Below, piece after piece: positions 35,958-44,045 of a DNA stretch of 64,000 bases (positions are counted from its first letter, which is position 1; the number at the start of each line of letters is the position of its first letter). A program made the position numbers and the translations under genes. The notes below the pieces were generated by a model. It saw only the letters and a list, made by a program, of their open reading frames with translations. It was not told the DNA's origin and did not search any database. Source of the stretch: Lentisphaerota bacterium (GTDB lineage: Bacteria > Verrucomicrobiota > Lentisphaeria > Oligosphaerales > JABHEG01); the NCBI GenBank assembly GCA_018676675.1, contig JABHEG010000270.1:1-64000 (forward strand). Reading direction: 5' to 3'.

Positions 35958-37826
35958 ATGCAATACCATGGTCTTCTGACTCTGATTGCGATCATCATTC
36001 TGGGGGCAGGACCTTCCCGGGCGGCGATGGAACTCATGCTGCAGGACGGCTTCGAGCTGAAAAGGGCAGCGCCTTGGAAGTCTACGTGGGGCAAGGCAGG
36101 CCCCAGCACGGAACGCGCACACTCCGGCAAGACCGCGGTGAAGGAAACGCTTGAGGACAAACATGGCCTGTCGGTGTGGTACCTGGACTTCGACGCCGTT
36201 CCGGGGGCTGTTTACACGGCCTCGGCCTGGGTCTATGTTCCGAGCCAACAGAAAGCGCCTGTGACCCCGACGCTGGCGTTTGCGAAGACGAACTGGAACC
36301 GGCTGACAGCCCTGACCAGCCCCGTGACGGACGAGTGGGTGCGCCTGGAGGTCACCCACAAGAACGTCTCTGAGCCACAACTGCGCTTGGTACTCTACCA
36401 GCAAGGCCAGCGAGGCGGTGCTGGCGGCTGCGTCTTGTATTGGGATGATGTGACCATGGAACGTGACCTTCCGGAGATTGACGTGAATGCAGGAATCCGC
36501 ATCAACCCCCACGTTCGCGAGGGTCTCGATGTCGTGCCCATCGGGGACATGAAGCTCAAGATCATGCCCGGGGTGATTGATATCGACGGAACGCGGGTCT
36601 CCATAAAGGAAGAAGTAGTGTTGAAGATTCGCCCTCCCCGCACGGTCAACATTGTCGATGAGCCGCACAAGCTGACCGATGTACTCCCGCAACGGTACGG
36701 ACAGGGCACTCCCCTCCTCCACTGTCGGTCCCACCGCATCACTGTTGCCGATACGCTTGACCCGGACTCCCTCGTGGTGAAAACCGGCAAGGGCCCGGAG
36801 GCGGAGCGCTACGAGGAAGGGACAGACTGGCGGGCAGATAAGCAGTGGGCCCAGCTTGGGCGACTGCCGGACGGCAGGATCGCCGCCGATACAACCGTCT
36901 ACGTCGACTACACCTTCGGACTGATGCGGATCGACACCATCGCGGTCCGGTCTGATGGCCAGGTGATCGTGCGCGAAGGCAACGAACACCGCATGGTGCC
37001 GGAGCCACCAGCCATCGACATGCTTACACGGGGCCTCTGCAACATTTTCCTGCCCTATCACTGCGGCGAACTCACTGACGAACACATCTACCCCCTGGGA
37101 CCGGCATTCCCGGAGCCCAGTCAGGCCGAGTGTGCAGCCAGAGCCGCCCTCATTCCTGGAACACGAAGGAAACTCACGGCAGGAGACCCCCTCACGGTGC
37201 TGTTCTGGGGAGACTCAGTGACCTGTGGAGGAGATTCCTCCTCCCCGGAGACCGCTTTCCCGCTCGGGTTCACGAACTGGCTCAGATGCAGGTATCCCCA
37301 GACACCGATCACCTACGTGAACGCCGGAACAGGGGGCTGGAACTCGAACTCCAAGCTCCCGCTTTTCCAAGAGGAAGTGATCGACAAGAAGCCCAATCTG
37401 GTGGTGATCGAGTTCGTCAATGACATGGGTCTCGACCGGAAAACGGTCTTCAAGAACTACACGGAAGCCATCGGTCGGATCCGCAAGATCGGCGGCGAAG
37501 TGATCGTGCTGACTCCGCATTTCACCCGTCCAGACTGGATGGGCGGCGGGACCAACATGCGCACGAAGGAGATTCGCAAAGCAGTCACATATCTGCGCGA
37601 GTTCTGTGCTGAGAACAAGGTCGGTCTGGCGGACGCCTGCCGCCGTTGGGAACACCTGTGGGTCGAGGGCATCCCCTACCTCACACTGCTCTTCAACGCC
37701 ATCAATCATCCCGACGACCGCGGCCACAAGCTCTTCATCGACGAGCTCAAGACCTTCTTTCGCGGAGCAGACCCTATCCCCGCAGCCGAAGCACGCGAAT
37801 TCAATATGCCGGACAAGAAACCGTAG
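35958..37826 (+). CDS. Secreted SGNH/GDSL esterase with N-terminal carbohydrate-binding-like domain
   Basis: This 622-residue protein has a signal peptide (MQYHGLLTLIAIIILGAGPSRA). AAGGAG lies just before ATG 35958. Residues 25-175 form a jelly-roll domain like CBM4/9/22 types (YTASAWVYVPS, WDDVTMERD). A middle beta domain follows (175-360). The SGNH hydrolase domain is at about 410-610: W-G-D-S-V-T with nucleophile Ser420, N-A-G-T-G-G-W (block II), F-V-N-D (block III, replacing G-x-N-D) and D-R-G-H (D587/H590). It probably removes acetyl or other acyl groups from a polysaccharide outside the cell. The gene is 180 bases downstream of the transporter on the same strand; that gap shows nothing recognisable apart from the ribosome-binding site. 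Confidence 0.82.
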   Translation: MQYHGLLTLIAIIILGAGPSRAAMELMLQDGFELKRAAPWKSTWGKAGPSTERAHSGKTAVKETLEDKHGLSVWYLDFDAVPGAVYTASAWVYVPSQQKAPVTPTLAFAKTNWNRLTALTSPVTDEWVRLEVTHKNVSEPQLRLVLYQQGQRGGAGGCVLYWDDVTMERDLPEIDVNAGIRINPHVREGLDVVPIGDMKLKIMPGVIDIDGTRVSIKEEVVLKIRPPRTVNIVDEPHKLTDVLPQRYGQGTPLLHCRSHRITVADTLDPDSLVVKTGKGPEAERYEEGTDWRADKQWAQLGRLPDGRIAADTTVYVDYTFGLMRIDTIAVRSDGQVIVREGNEHRMVPEPPAIDMLTRGLCNIFLPYHCGELTDEHIYPLGPAFPEPSQAECAARAALIPGTRRKLTAGDPLTVLFWGDSVTCGGDSSSPETAFPLGFTNWLRCRYPQTPITYVNAGTGGWNSNSKLPLFQEEVIDKKPNLVVIEFVNDMGLDRKTVFKNYTEAIGRIRKIGGEVIVLTPHFTRPDWMGGGTNMRTKEIRKAVTYLREFCAENKVGLADACRRWEHLWVEGIPYLTLLFNAINHPDDRGHKLFIDELKTFFRGADPIPAAEAREFNMPDKKP

Positions 37827-37905
37827 AACCGGCGTAAGCGGACCTGTCCGTTGCCATGGAGGCGTTCTTGTCCGGCCGAGCCGCGCACAGCATGAGCGGG
37901 CATCT
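37827..37905. repeat. Dispersed structured repeat, degenerate copy 3
   Basis: Directly after the esterase stop codon come GAACCGGCGTAAGCGG, a decayed TGGAGGCG hairpin module and GAGCCGCGCACAGCATGAGC. Order and spacing match copies 1 and 2. Together with 37982-38077 it accounts for most of the 302-base gap to the next gene. Confidence 0.5.
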
Positions 37906-37981
37906 CCCCAGGCTCGGGAACACCCCTCCCGTTGGTCAGGGCTCTGCCGGAGCTGGGACAGGAAATCGTGGCGAGCCGGAC

Positions 37982-38077
37982 GGGGTCAGGCCCAGGGCTT
38001 CTGACAGTTGGCGGGCAGGGATCCCCACAGCGGCCAGGAACGACAGACGCCAAGTGTCAAAGTACGGACCTGACCCC
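37982..38077. repeat. Palindromic element with GGGGTCAGG/CCTGACCCC ends
   Basis: The ends are GGGGTCAGG (37982-37990) and CCTGACCCC (38069-38077). An inner imperfect stem pairs TGACAGTTGGCG with CGCCAAGTGTCA (11 of 12). The ends match those of the palindrome at 46755-46846. Elements with such GGTCAGG termini resemble REPIN-like sequences moved by IS200/IS605-type transposases; no transposase is in the window. Confidence 0.55.
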
Positions 38078-38128
38078 AAGACGGCGGAGGGGCAAGGACC
38101 GAGAACGTAGCCACAGGAGTTGACCAAA

Positions 38129-40303
38129 ATGCCACAACCAAGGACTCATCGCGTGACACTCCCCGAGCTGGTCACCCTCACTGCCGCACTGCTGCTGCCC
38201 ATGGCATCGCTTGCCGCCGAACGTTTCGTCTCGCCTACGGGCGATGACGCCGCAGTCGGCACACGTGACGCCCCGTGGCAGACGCTGGCAAAGGTCAACG
38301 CATCCGCCGCTGCGGGGGACACGATTGCGTTCCTCCCCGGTGCCTATCCCGGGACCTTCGAACCGGGTAACGACGGCACACCAGAAGCCCCGATCATCTT
38401 CCGATCCGCAGAGAAACAGGCCGCAAAGCTGCTGGGAGGAAATCCGGCCATCATCTTGGCCAAGCGGCGACACATCACGATCGACGGTCTGGCCGTCACC
38501 CCCACCAACGGACGCTTTCTGCAGGCCACTGAGTGTGAGACCATCCGTATCACAAACTGTCGGTTTGAGGGATCGCGAGGCAGTTACGTTTCGTCCATGT
38601 TCGACCGCTGCCGCGACATCCGCATCTCAGACTGCGAATTTGACCGCCACCTCTCCGTCCGCAGAGGCGCTGTGCTGGTCGGCAACATGATCCAGGCCAA
38701 TCATTGCGACGGCTTCGTTCTCGAGCGCAACACCATCGGCCGAGCTGGACACAGCCCCGCACACCTCCGCGAGTGCAAACGTATGATCCTTCGAAAGAAC
38801 GTCTTCTGCGCCAAATGGGGACGCGGGTTCGAGACGTTCAACGCAGAGCCAATGCTGTTCGAGGAGAATGTCATCACTGAAGAAGTGGACAGCGGCGGTT
38901 CGGCAGATTCCCGGGGAAAAATCATGGCGATTGGTGGCATCGTGCGCCGGAACCTGGTCCTTCACAACTACGACATGGCCCTGGCCTCGAACAGCTACAT
39001 CTACCGCAAGGAGTTCCCCGCGTGGGTGCTGAAAAACACGCGCATCTACCACAACACCTTCTACCACAACCATACCTACGCCTGGATCATCACCGCAATG
39101 TCCAGCGACTTGACCACCGTCTCCGGGAACGTCTGGCAAAACAACATCTTCTTCGACAACGATCCCCTGGGAGACGGGCGCCAGCTCCAACTGGGATATC
39201 TCGGGGAGGGCAACCGCTTCGTCAACAACACGATCAGCGGCAGCGCACCGGGGCAGAAGGTCATCGCTCTTCTGGAACCCGGGAGCGGGTACAAAAGGTA
39301 CTCACTAAACGACGCCGAGAAGCGTTTCCCAAATCTGTTCAGCAGCAATCAGGACACGAGCGTACGCTTCATTGATATCGGTGCGGATGACCTGCGACTG
39401 GCGCCGACGAGCCCGGGCATCGACACTGGCAAACCGTTGGGGAAGACACGCAGCGAAGGGAATGGAAACGAGCTCCCCGTTGACGACACGCGCCCCTTCT
39501 ACGATGGCTTTGGCCTGCCCGGAGAGATCGGGGACACCATCTGGGTCGGGGAGAGCAGGCAACAGGCCCGCGTCGTCAAAGCGGATCACCAGCGCAACCT
39601 GTTGGTGGTGGACCGCACACTCCGGTGGAAAGCCGGTGCCGCCGTATCGCTGCCTTACGCGGGGGCTGCCCCCGATATGGGCGCCCTGGAGCGTGGAGGA
39701 GAGAATCAGAGCTGGTACAGACCGGTGACGGTCCCGCCCGGGTTGCGCTGGCAGCCCCCCACCGGCCCGGGAGCGCAGCTCGTTGCCTGCGATTTCCGCA
39801 ACGAAACGCTTGAGACGTGGGGGTTCATCTGGAATCTCGACCGCAAACGCAACACCGACTACGAACTCGTCAGAGGAGCCGGCCCCGAAGGAGGCAACGC
39901 ATTGCGCCTCTTCGCTGCCAAAGACAAGGCAATCCTCGCCGGTGACATCAAGCCACGTGTATGGAGAATCGACCGCTTCCCGCGCATCCGCTTCACCTAC
40001 CGAATCGCCTCAGGGGTGCCGGTGGGGCTCTGGCTGGATGGTTTCGACACGGAAGCGACCGGGGGCACACGGGTCTGTGTCGGCGGCACAGAGCAGCGCA
40101 ACACGGGTGGAGTAAAGGACCTTGAGACGTGCGAACTCCGCGACGACGACCAGTGGCACGAATCAGAGATTGATGCCCGAGTCATCCGGCAGGCTTTCCC
40201 CAAACTGACCCACCTGCAGGCATTCCAGTTCTACACGCGAAACAATGCGAAGAAGGGGCAAAGCCTGCTGATCGGCTCCTTCTCCATCAGTGCAGAGGAA
40301 TGA
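38129..40303 (+). CDS. Secreted right-handed beta-helix protein (polysaccharide lyase/hydrolase-like)
   Basis: The protein has 724 residues from ATG 38129; AGGAG at 38115-38119 is 9 bases upstream, which rules out the in-frame TTG at 38120. A signal peptide covers about residues 1-31 (LPELVTLTAALLLPMASLAA). Mature residues 32-110 carry the DUF1565-like start FVSPTGDDAAVGT-RDAPWQTLAKVN...GDTIAFLPG. Residues about 110-420 are parallel beta-helix coils (repeated I-T-I-x-x-x-x-F pattern, e.g. IRITNCRF, IRISDCEF, FVLERNTI, MILRKNVF, RNLVLHN). The C-terminal 180 residues look like a beta-sandwich sugar-binding domain. Catalytic residues cannot be assigned. It is transcribed with the same polarity as the esterase but is 302 bases away. 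The glycyl radical gene ends 3 bases beyond its stop, on the other strand. Confidence 0.75.
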   Translation: MPQPRTHRVTLPELVTLTAALLLPMASLAAERFVSPTGDDAAVGTRDAPWQTLAKVNASAAAGDTIAFLPGAYPGTFEPGNDGTPEAPIIFRSAEKQAAKLLGGNPAIILAKRRHITIDGLAVTPTNGRFLQATECETIRITNCRFEGSRGSYVSSMFDRCRDIRISDCEFDRHLSVRRGAVLVGNMIQANHCDGFVLERNTIGRAGHSPAHLRECKRMILRKNVFCAKWGRGFETFNAEPMLFEENVITEEVDSGGSADSRGKIMAIGGIVRRNLVLHNYDMALASNSYIYRKEFPAWVLKNTRIYHNTFYHNHTYAWIITAMSSDLTTVSGNVWQNNIFFDNDPLGDGRQLQLGYLGEGNRFVNNTISGSAPGQKVIALLEPGSGYKRYSLNDAEKRFPNLFSSNQDTSVRFIDIGADDLRLAPTSPGIDTGKPLGKTRSEGNGNELPVDDTRPFYDGFGLPGEIGDTIWVGESRQQARVVKADHQRNLLVVDRTLRWKAGAAVSLPYAGAAPDMGALERGGENQSWYRPVTVPPGLRWQPPTGPGAQLVACDFRNETLETWGFIWNLDRKRNTDYELVRGAGPEGGNALRLFAAKDKAILAGDIKPRVWRIDRFPRIRFTYRIASGVPVGLWLDGFDTEATGGTRVCVGGTEQRNTGGVKDLETCELRDDDQWHESEIDARVIRQAFPKLTHLQAFQFYTRNNAKKGQSLLIGSFSISAEE

Positions 40304-40306
40304 CGG

Positions 40307-42394
40307 TCAGAACGTGTGCATGTGCCGAGCGATAACGTGGTCCTGATACTCAGGGCCAAGCTCGCAGAAATACCCACTCCAGCCCCAGACACGCACGATA
40401 AGGTTCTGGTGGTTCTCTGGATGTTGCTTGGCATCGTGCAACGTCTCAACGCTCAGCGTGTTGAGCTGCAGCTGTTGACACCCGAGCTGAGCAAATGCAC
40501 GCACGAGCATCGCGACCTTGTGGATCGCTTCCTCGTCGCGGAAAACGGCGTCCGAGAGTTCCAGGGTGATAGGGCCACCATTGCAGATCCGTTGGTAGTC
40601 AAGCTTGCTGTAAGTCTGCAGGATGCTGAGCGGCCCACGACTTCGGGTTCCCGGTGACGGGGCCAGGCTGGAACTGAAGAACTCCCCTTGCCGGCGACCG
40701 TCAGCCGTGGCACCAACCACAGGTTCACGCATGTCTTCATGGCCACGGGCCAGCCAGACATAGTACATCGCCGAACCGGTGCCTGGACGCACGATCCCTC
40801 CCCGCCCGTTGTCCTCAAACGTCTCACACGCATCCGCCAGTGCCGCGAAGAGCTCTGTGAGCATTGCGTCAGCCTGTTCGTCGTTGTTCCCGACTTTGGG
40901 GCCGTCCTTCTGCAGTAGGAGGCGAAGATCTTCTCGGCCTTCGTAGTTAGTGATCAACGCGTTGACCAACTCACTTGCCTCGACGCGTTCCTCGTCGAAC
41001 ACGAACTGCTTGACGGCGGCCAGCGCGTCAGCGGCGTTGGCCGAACACGCGCCATGTATTCCGTAGTTGTTGTAGACCAAGCCGGCGGAGAGATCGACAC
41101 CGCCCTCCAGGCATTCGGTCATCAAGGCCGAGTAATAGGGGGCTGGGGGAAGAATGATGTTCCGACAGTGGTTCACTGCGTTCGCTGCCTGGGACGTGAT
41201 GTTCTCCCGAGTACGCTCCAAGATGCCCTGAAAGCCCGAACCGGCTGCCAAGCCACCCAAAATGGCCTCACTCACGGCTGCGGGAAATGAGACCGCCCCA
41301 ATATTCACAATGTCCATGCCCTTGCCGGGGATGATGTATTCCCAGCAGGCCGCAACCGTGTAATCACGCGCATCCTCGAGTGCATAACCATGCTGAAGCA
41401 GCCCGGGGATGACAACGTCGTCGTTCGAGTACTGAGGAAAGCCCAAACCACGTTTGGTGAGCTGAGCCGCAAGCTCAAGTAACTCAAGATCGGTCTCTGA
41501 CGTCACCCGCAGGTTGATCTTCGGGTCAATCATGTTGACCTTGGCAGCCGCCCGCAGAACCATCCAGGTCAACTCGTTGACCGCGTCCTGCCCCTCGCGC
41601 GTCACGCCGCCAAGCATCAGTGATTGCCCATTGTCGCCCTGCTGCACACCGGGATAGAGGTCGCTGTCTTTGTTGAGCGAGATGAAGAACTCGGCCAGAA
41701 GCTCCTCGGCGTCGTCGACCGTGAGCTTGCCCGAAGCCAGGTCCGCATGAAGGTACGGGATCATGTACTGATCGAACCGGCCCAGTCCGACATGGTAATG
41801 TCCGCTCATCCAGACGCTGGCGTGCAGAAAGCGCAAGGCCTGCAGCGCCTCCCGGAAGCCGGAAGGCGGCTCGGCCGGGACGCGTTCGAGGACATCGGCC
41901 ACATCGTCGTGCCCAAGACGCCGGGCTTCAGTGGCATATCGCTCGGCCAATGCCAGAACAGCGTCGATCGCTTCCATGGCAGAATCGAGGAATTCCACCG
42001 CCGCGGGATCATCCGCTGCCTGTGCGCGTGCCGTTTCGGCTGCGCGTTTGCGGCCGTTCAGCCCCTGAGAGAGCACGTAGCCCCAATCCGCACAGATATT
42101 GCTGATCGGCCCGAGTTCATGCGCTTTGCCGCCGTCAAAACAGGCTGCCCACTCTTCACCATCGTAGACCAACGGAACACTCGGAACGGTGCGCGTGAAA
42201 ACGATTCGCTCCTCTGGCTGAATCACGACATTCTCGGCCTCGCACATGCGCCGTGTCAGACGCGCATTGCGCTGCATCCACGAAAGCCCAGCCGCGTCGA
42301 AATCCTCAACGACCGCAGGTGGCTTCTCTTGCCGGAAACGCGCATGTTCTTTGCTGCGGACACTATCCCGCATGCTCTGCAGACGCGGTGTCAT
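40307..42394 (-). CDS. Glycyl radical enzyme of unassigned substrate (PFL superfamily)
   Basis: The protein has 695 residues from ATG 42394, 6 bases after AGGAG. The C-terminal glycyl-radical loop is R-V-W-G-W-S-G-Y-F with Gly671, 25 residues from the end, followed by Q-D-H-V-I-A-R. The active-site loop is A-A-C-W-E-Y with Cys350 and Glu352. The C-x-E arrangement is that of dehydratase and lyase members (diol, hydroxyproline, choline, isethionate types), whereas pyruvate formate-lyase has Cys-Cys and no such Glu. It is somewhat shorter than characterised family members (about 750-850). The loop sequence matches none that I can name, so the substrate is unknown. It lies 71 bases downstream of its radical-SAM activase gene. 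The enzyme is oxygen-sensitive, which implies anaerobic growth. Confidence 0.85.
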   Translation of the reverse strand: MTPRLQSMRDSVRSKEHARFRQEKPPAVVEDFDAAGLSWMQRNARLTRRMCEAENVVIQPEERIVFTRTVPSVPLVYDGEEWAACFDGGKAHELGPISNICADWGYVLSQGLNGRKRAAETARAQAADDPAAVEFLDSAMEAIDAVLALAERYATEARRLGHDDVADVLERVPAEPPSGFREALQALRFLHASVWMSGHYHVGLGRFDQYMIPYLHADLASGKLTVDDAEELLAEFFISLNKDSDLYPGVQQGDNGQSLMLGGVTREGQDAVNELTWMVLRAAAKVNMIDPKINLRVTSETDLELLELAAQLTKRGLGFPQYSNDDVVIPGLLQHGYALEDARDYTVAACWEYIIPGKGMDIVNIGAVSFPAAVSEAILGGLAAGSGFQGILERTRENITSQAANAVNHCRNIILPPAPYYSALMTECLEGGVDLSAGLVYNNYGIHGACSANAADALAAVKQFVFDEERVEASELVNALITNYEGREDLRLLLQKDGPKVGNNDEQADAMLTELFAALADACETFEDNGRGGIVRPGTGSAMYYVWLARGHEDMREPVVGATADGRRQGEFFSSSLAPSPGTRSRGPLSILQTYSKLDYQRICNGGPITLELSDAVFRDEEAIHKVAMLVRAFAQLGCQQLQLNTLSVETLHDAKQHPENHQNLIVRVWGWSGYFCELGPEYQDHVIARHMHTF

Positions 42395-42465
42395 CATGGG
42401 CTCCTGTATCCAGACCGTCTCAGACGGCGTGCTTGCCACAGACGTTAACCGTATCACACCATCCG

Positions 42466-43239
42466 CTACGACGCGACCCTCACCGGTACGCCAAGCGCAT
42501 CGAACGGCCTCGTGTCACGCCGAACCGCGATTCTCTCGTCAAAACCGGGCTCGAAAGGTCGCTGACTTGCCTCATACTTTCCGCCCGCCGCTCTGTTATA
42601 CGGCAGCAACTCGACGCGTATCAGACCCGGCGAACCATCCAATCGTTCCGCGATCGCACACATGTTCTCAATGGTGTCGGTCACCCCAGGCACAAGCGGC
42701 ACGCGCACCACGTACGGGATGCCAAGAGTTTCGAGCACGGAGAGGTTGGTCAGAACGAGGTCATTTGGCTGCCCGGTGAACCGCTGATGCTGCCCGGCGT
42801 CCATCAGCTTCAGGTCGAAATGAACCAAGTCCACCTTCGACACGACAGCCCGAAAATCCCGCTCGGAAGCATGGCCAGACGTATCCAGCAAAACGTGGAC
42901 ATCAGTGAGTCGGTCGATCACGGCCGACACAAACGCCGCCTGCATCAGCGGCTCTCCCCCGGAAAACGTGACCCCGCCCTCATTCGCACGAAGAATGTCA
43001 GCCTGGGAATTCAGCCGGTCCGCAAGTTCCTCGGCAGTGAACGTCTCCCCCACGGTCCGTTCACCGGTCGCTGTCCGCATGGGCTCGGGCAGGGGTGAAA
43101 TCCCTTCCGGGTTGTGACACCACGTGCAACGCAACGGGCATCCCTTCAGGAACACCGTAGTGCGGATCCCGGGCCCGTCATGAACCGCGAACTCTTTGAT
43201 GTCAAAAACAACGCCACTTTCCATGCCGTAGGATCTCAT
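42466..43239 (-). CDS. Glycyl radical enzyme activase (radical SAM, PflA-like)
   Basis: This 257-residue radical-SAM protein has C-P-L-R-C-T-W-C (C34, C38, C41) for its [4Fe-4S] cluster, preceded by EFAVHDGPGIRTTVFLKG, the typical activase opening. GGVTFSGGEPL is the SAM-binding GGE motif, and D-T-S-G-H and D-L-K-L-M-D follow. The stretch after the cluster is short and lacks the extra ferredoxin-type cysteines of most dehydratase activases, so it has the compact PflA layout. It would install the glycyl radical on the enzyme encoded immediately downstream. ATG 43224 (MESGVVFDI) is an alternative start. It is divergent from tRNA-Gly. Confidence 0.9.
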   Translation of the reverse strand: MRSYGMESGVVFDIKEFAVHDGPGIRTTVFLKGCPLRCTWCHNPEGISPLPEPMRTATGERTVGETFTAEELADRLNSQADILRANEGGVTFSGGEPLMQAAFVSAVIDRLTDVHVLLDTSGHASERDFRAVVSKVDLVHFDLKLMDAGQHQRFTGQPNDLVLTNLSVLETLGIPYVVRVPLVPGVTDTIENMCAIAERLDGSPGLIRVELLPYNRAAGGKYEASQRPFEPGFDERIAVRRDTRPFDALGVPVRVAS

Positions 43240-43246
43240 TCGCCGA

Positions 43247-43275
43247 TTGCAGGTTGCCCGAGCCCCCGCTATATT
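43247..43275 (+). promoter_or_regulatory. Sigma-70-type promoter of tRNA-Gly
   Basis: TTGCAG (43247-43252) and TATATT (43270-43275) are separated by exactly 17 bases. The predicted start, about 43282, is 14 bases before the mature tRNA. Confidence 0.6.
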
Positions 43276-43295
43276 ATGATTTCTCGCGCTCTAAT

Positions 43296-43369
43296 GCGGG
43301 CGTAGCATAGTGGTAATGCTCCAGCCTTCCAAGCTGGCCACGAGGGTTCAATTCCCTCCGCCCGCTCCA
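43296..43369 (+). tRNA. tRNA-Gly (anticodon TCC)
   Basis: A full cloverleaf is visible: acceptor GCGGGCG (43296-43302) with CGCCCGC (43359-43365), D arm GCAT-AGTGGTA-ATGC, anticodon stem CCAGC (43321-43325) with GCTGG (43333-43337), loop CTTCCAA with anticodon TCC at 43328-43330, and a T arm AGGGTTCAATTCCCT. The discriminator is T43366 and the CCA end is encoded at 43367-43369. A decayed restriction island begins just downstream; I looked for a duplicated tRNA 3' end on its far side and found none. Confidence 0.95.
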
Positions 43370-43459
43370 TTCTTTTCTTTCCTTCTACGCAACTCCTTGA
43401 CAGGCAGATTCTTGCCTCGGTGTTAGCTTGCCGGTGCAGAGAACTGCCCCGGTCAACGG

Positions 43460-43879
43460 CTAGGAGCCAGACGTGTTCTGCCGTGTGGAAGCCCACGGAA
43501 GCTTCAGAGGGACCAAGTCAGTGCGGAATCCGCATGAGTTCTTGGGGTTCAGACCTGATTCCGGCTTGAAGTACGCCAGGTCAAACGTGCAGCCAAGATC
43601 TTTGACGTCCTTCCGTAACACATGCAGCGTGCCACGGTTCTCAATCTCCTTGACCAGTCGCTTCAAGAAACGCGGCTTGACGTCGTTACCGTGCTGCTGC
43701 TTCAGCTTCTCCCACGTCCGCGGCTGTGTGGTGATGATGAACTGGAACAGCAGCTCCGGGTCCAGACACCGGGCGCGGTCATAGTCGGTGTCGGCAGAGC
43801 GACTGCGATAGCCGTGGTCATTGACCAGAACGGCCTCAATGGTCGCTTCAAAATCTGATCCACTGTGGTCAACGGGCAT
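43460..43879 (-). pseudogene. hsdR: Type I restriction enzyme HsdR, N-terminal fragment
   Basis: The frame from ATG 43879 gives about 139 residues. Residues 8 to about 110 match the start of type I restriction R subunits: DFEATIEAVLVNDHGYRSRS, DRARCLDPELLFQFI, WEKLKQQHG, RFLKRLVKEIENRGTLHVLRK, LGCTFDLAYFKPESGLNP. After that the sequence switches to unrelated residues and stops, whereas complete HsdR proteins have about 1,000 residues. The nuclease core and the helicase motor are missing, so it cannot restrict DNA. It is in the order expected of a type I operon downstream of the hsdS remnant. Confidence 0.85.
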
Positions 43880-43895
43880 GCCGATGAGACCTCCC

Positions 43896-44037
43896 AATCA
43901 CATTGCGGTCACATAAGGAAACCCGTGGCAATCCACTACATGCAGTGGTCCCTGGCTCGCGGGGGTCCATATGTTGTGTGTCATCGTCACCAGACCCTCT
44001 GCTCAATCACATGACAGTCACATAACGGTCACATAAG
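43896..44037. repeat. Short TCACATAA direct repeats in the RM island
   Basis: CGGTCACATAAG occurs at about 43906 and 44026, with AGTCACATAAC between them at about 44016, and CAATCACAT precedes both groups. They lie between the HsdR fragment and the chimeric gene. They may be leftovers of coding sequence or small protein-binding sites; I cannot tell which. Confidence 0.35.
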
Positions 44038-44045
44038 CCCCCGGC

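Noticed and set aside
41624..42448. Plus-strand open frames opposite the glycyl radical enzyme
   Set aside because: The minus strand has clear Cys and Gly active-site motifs through this region; the plus frames are shadows.
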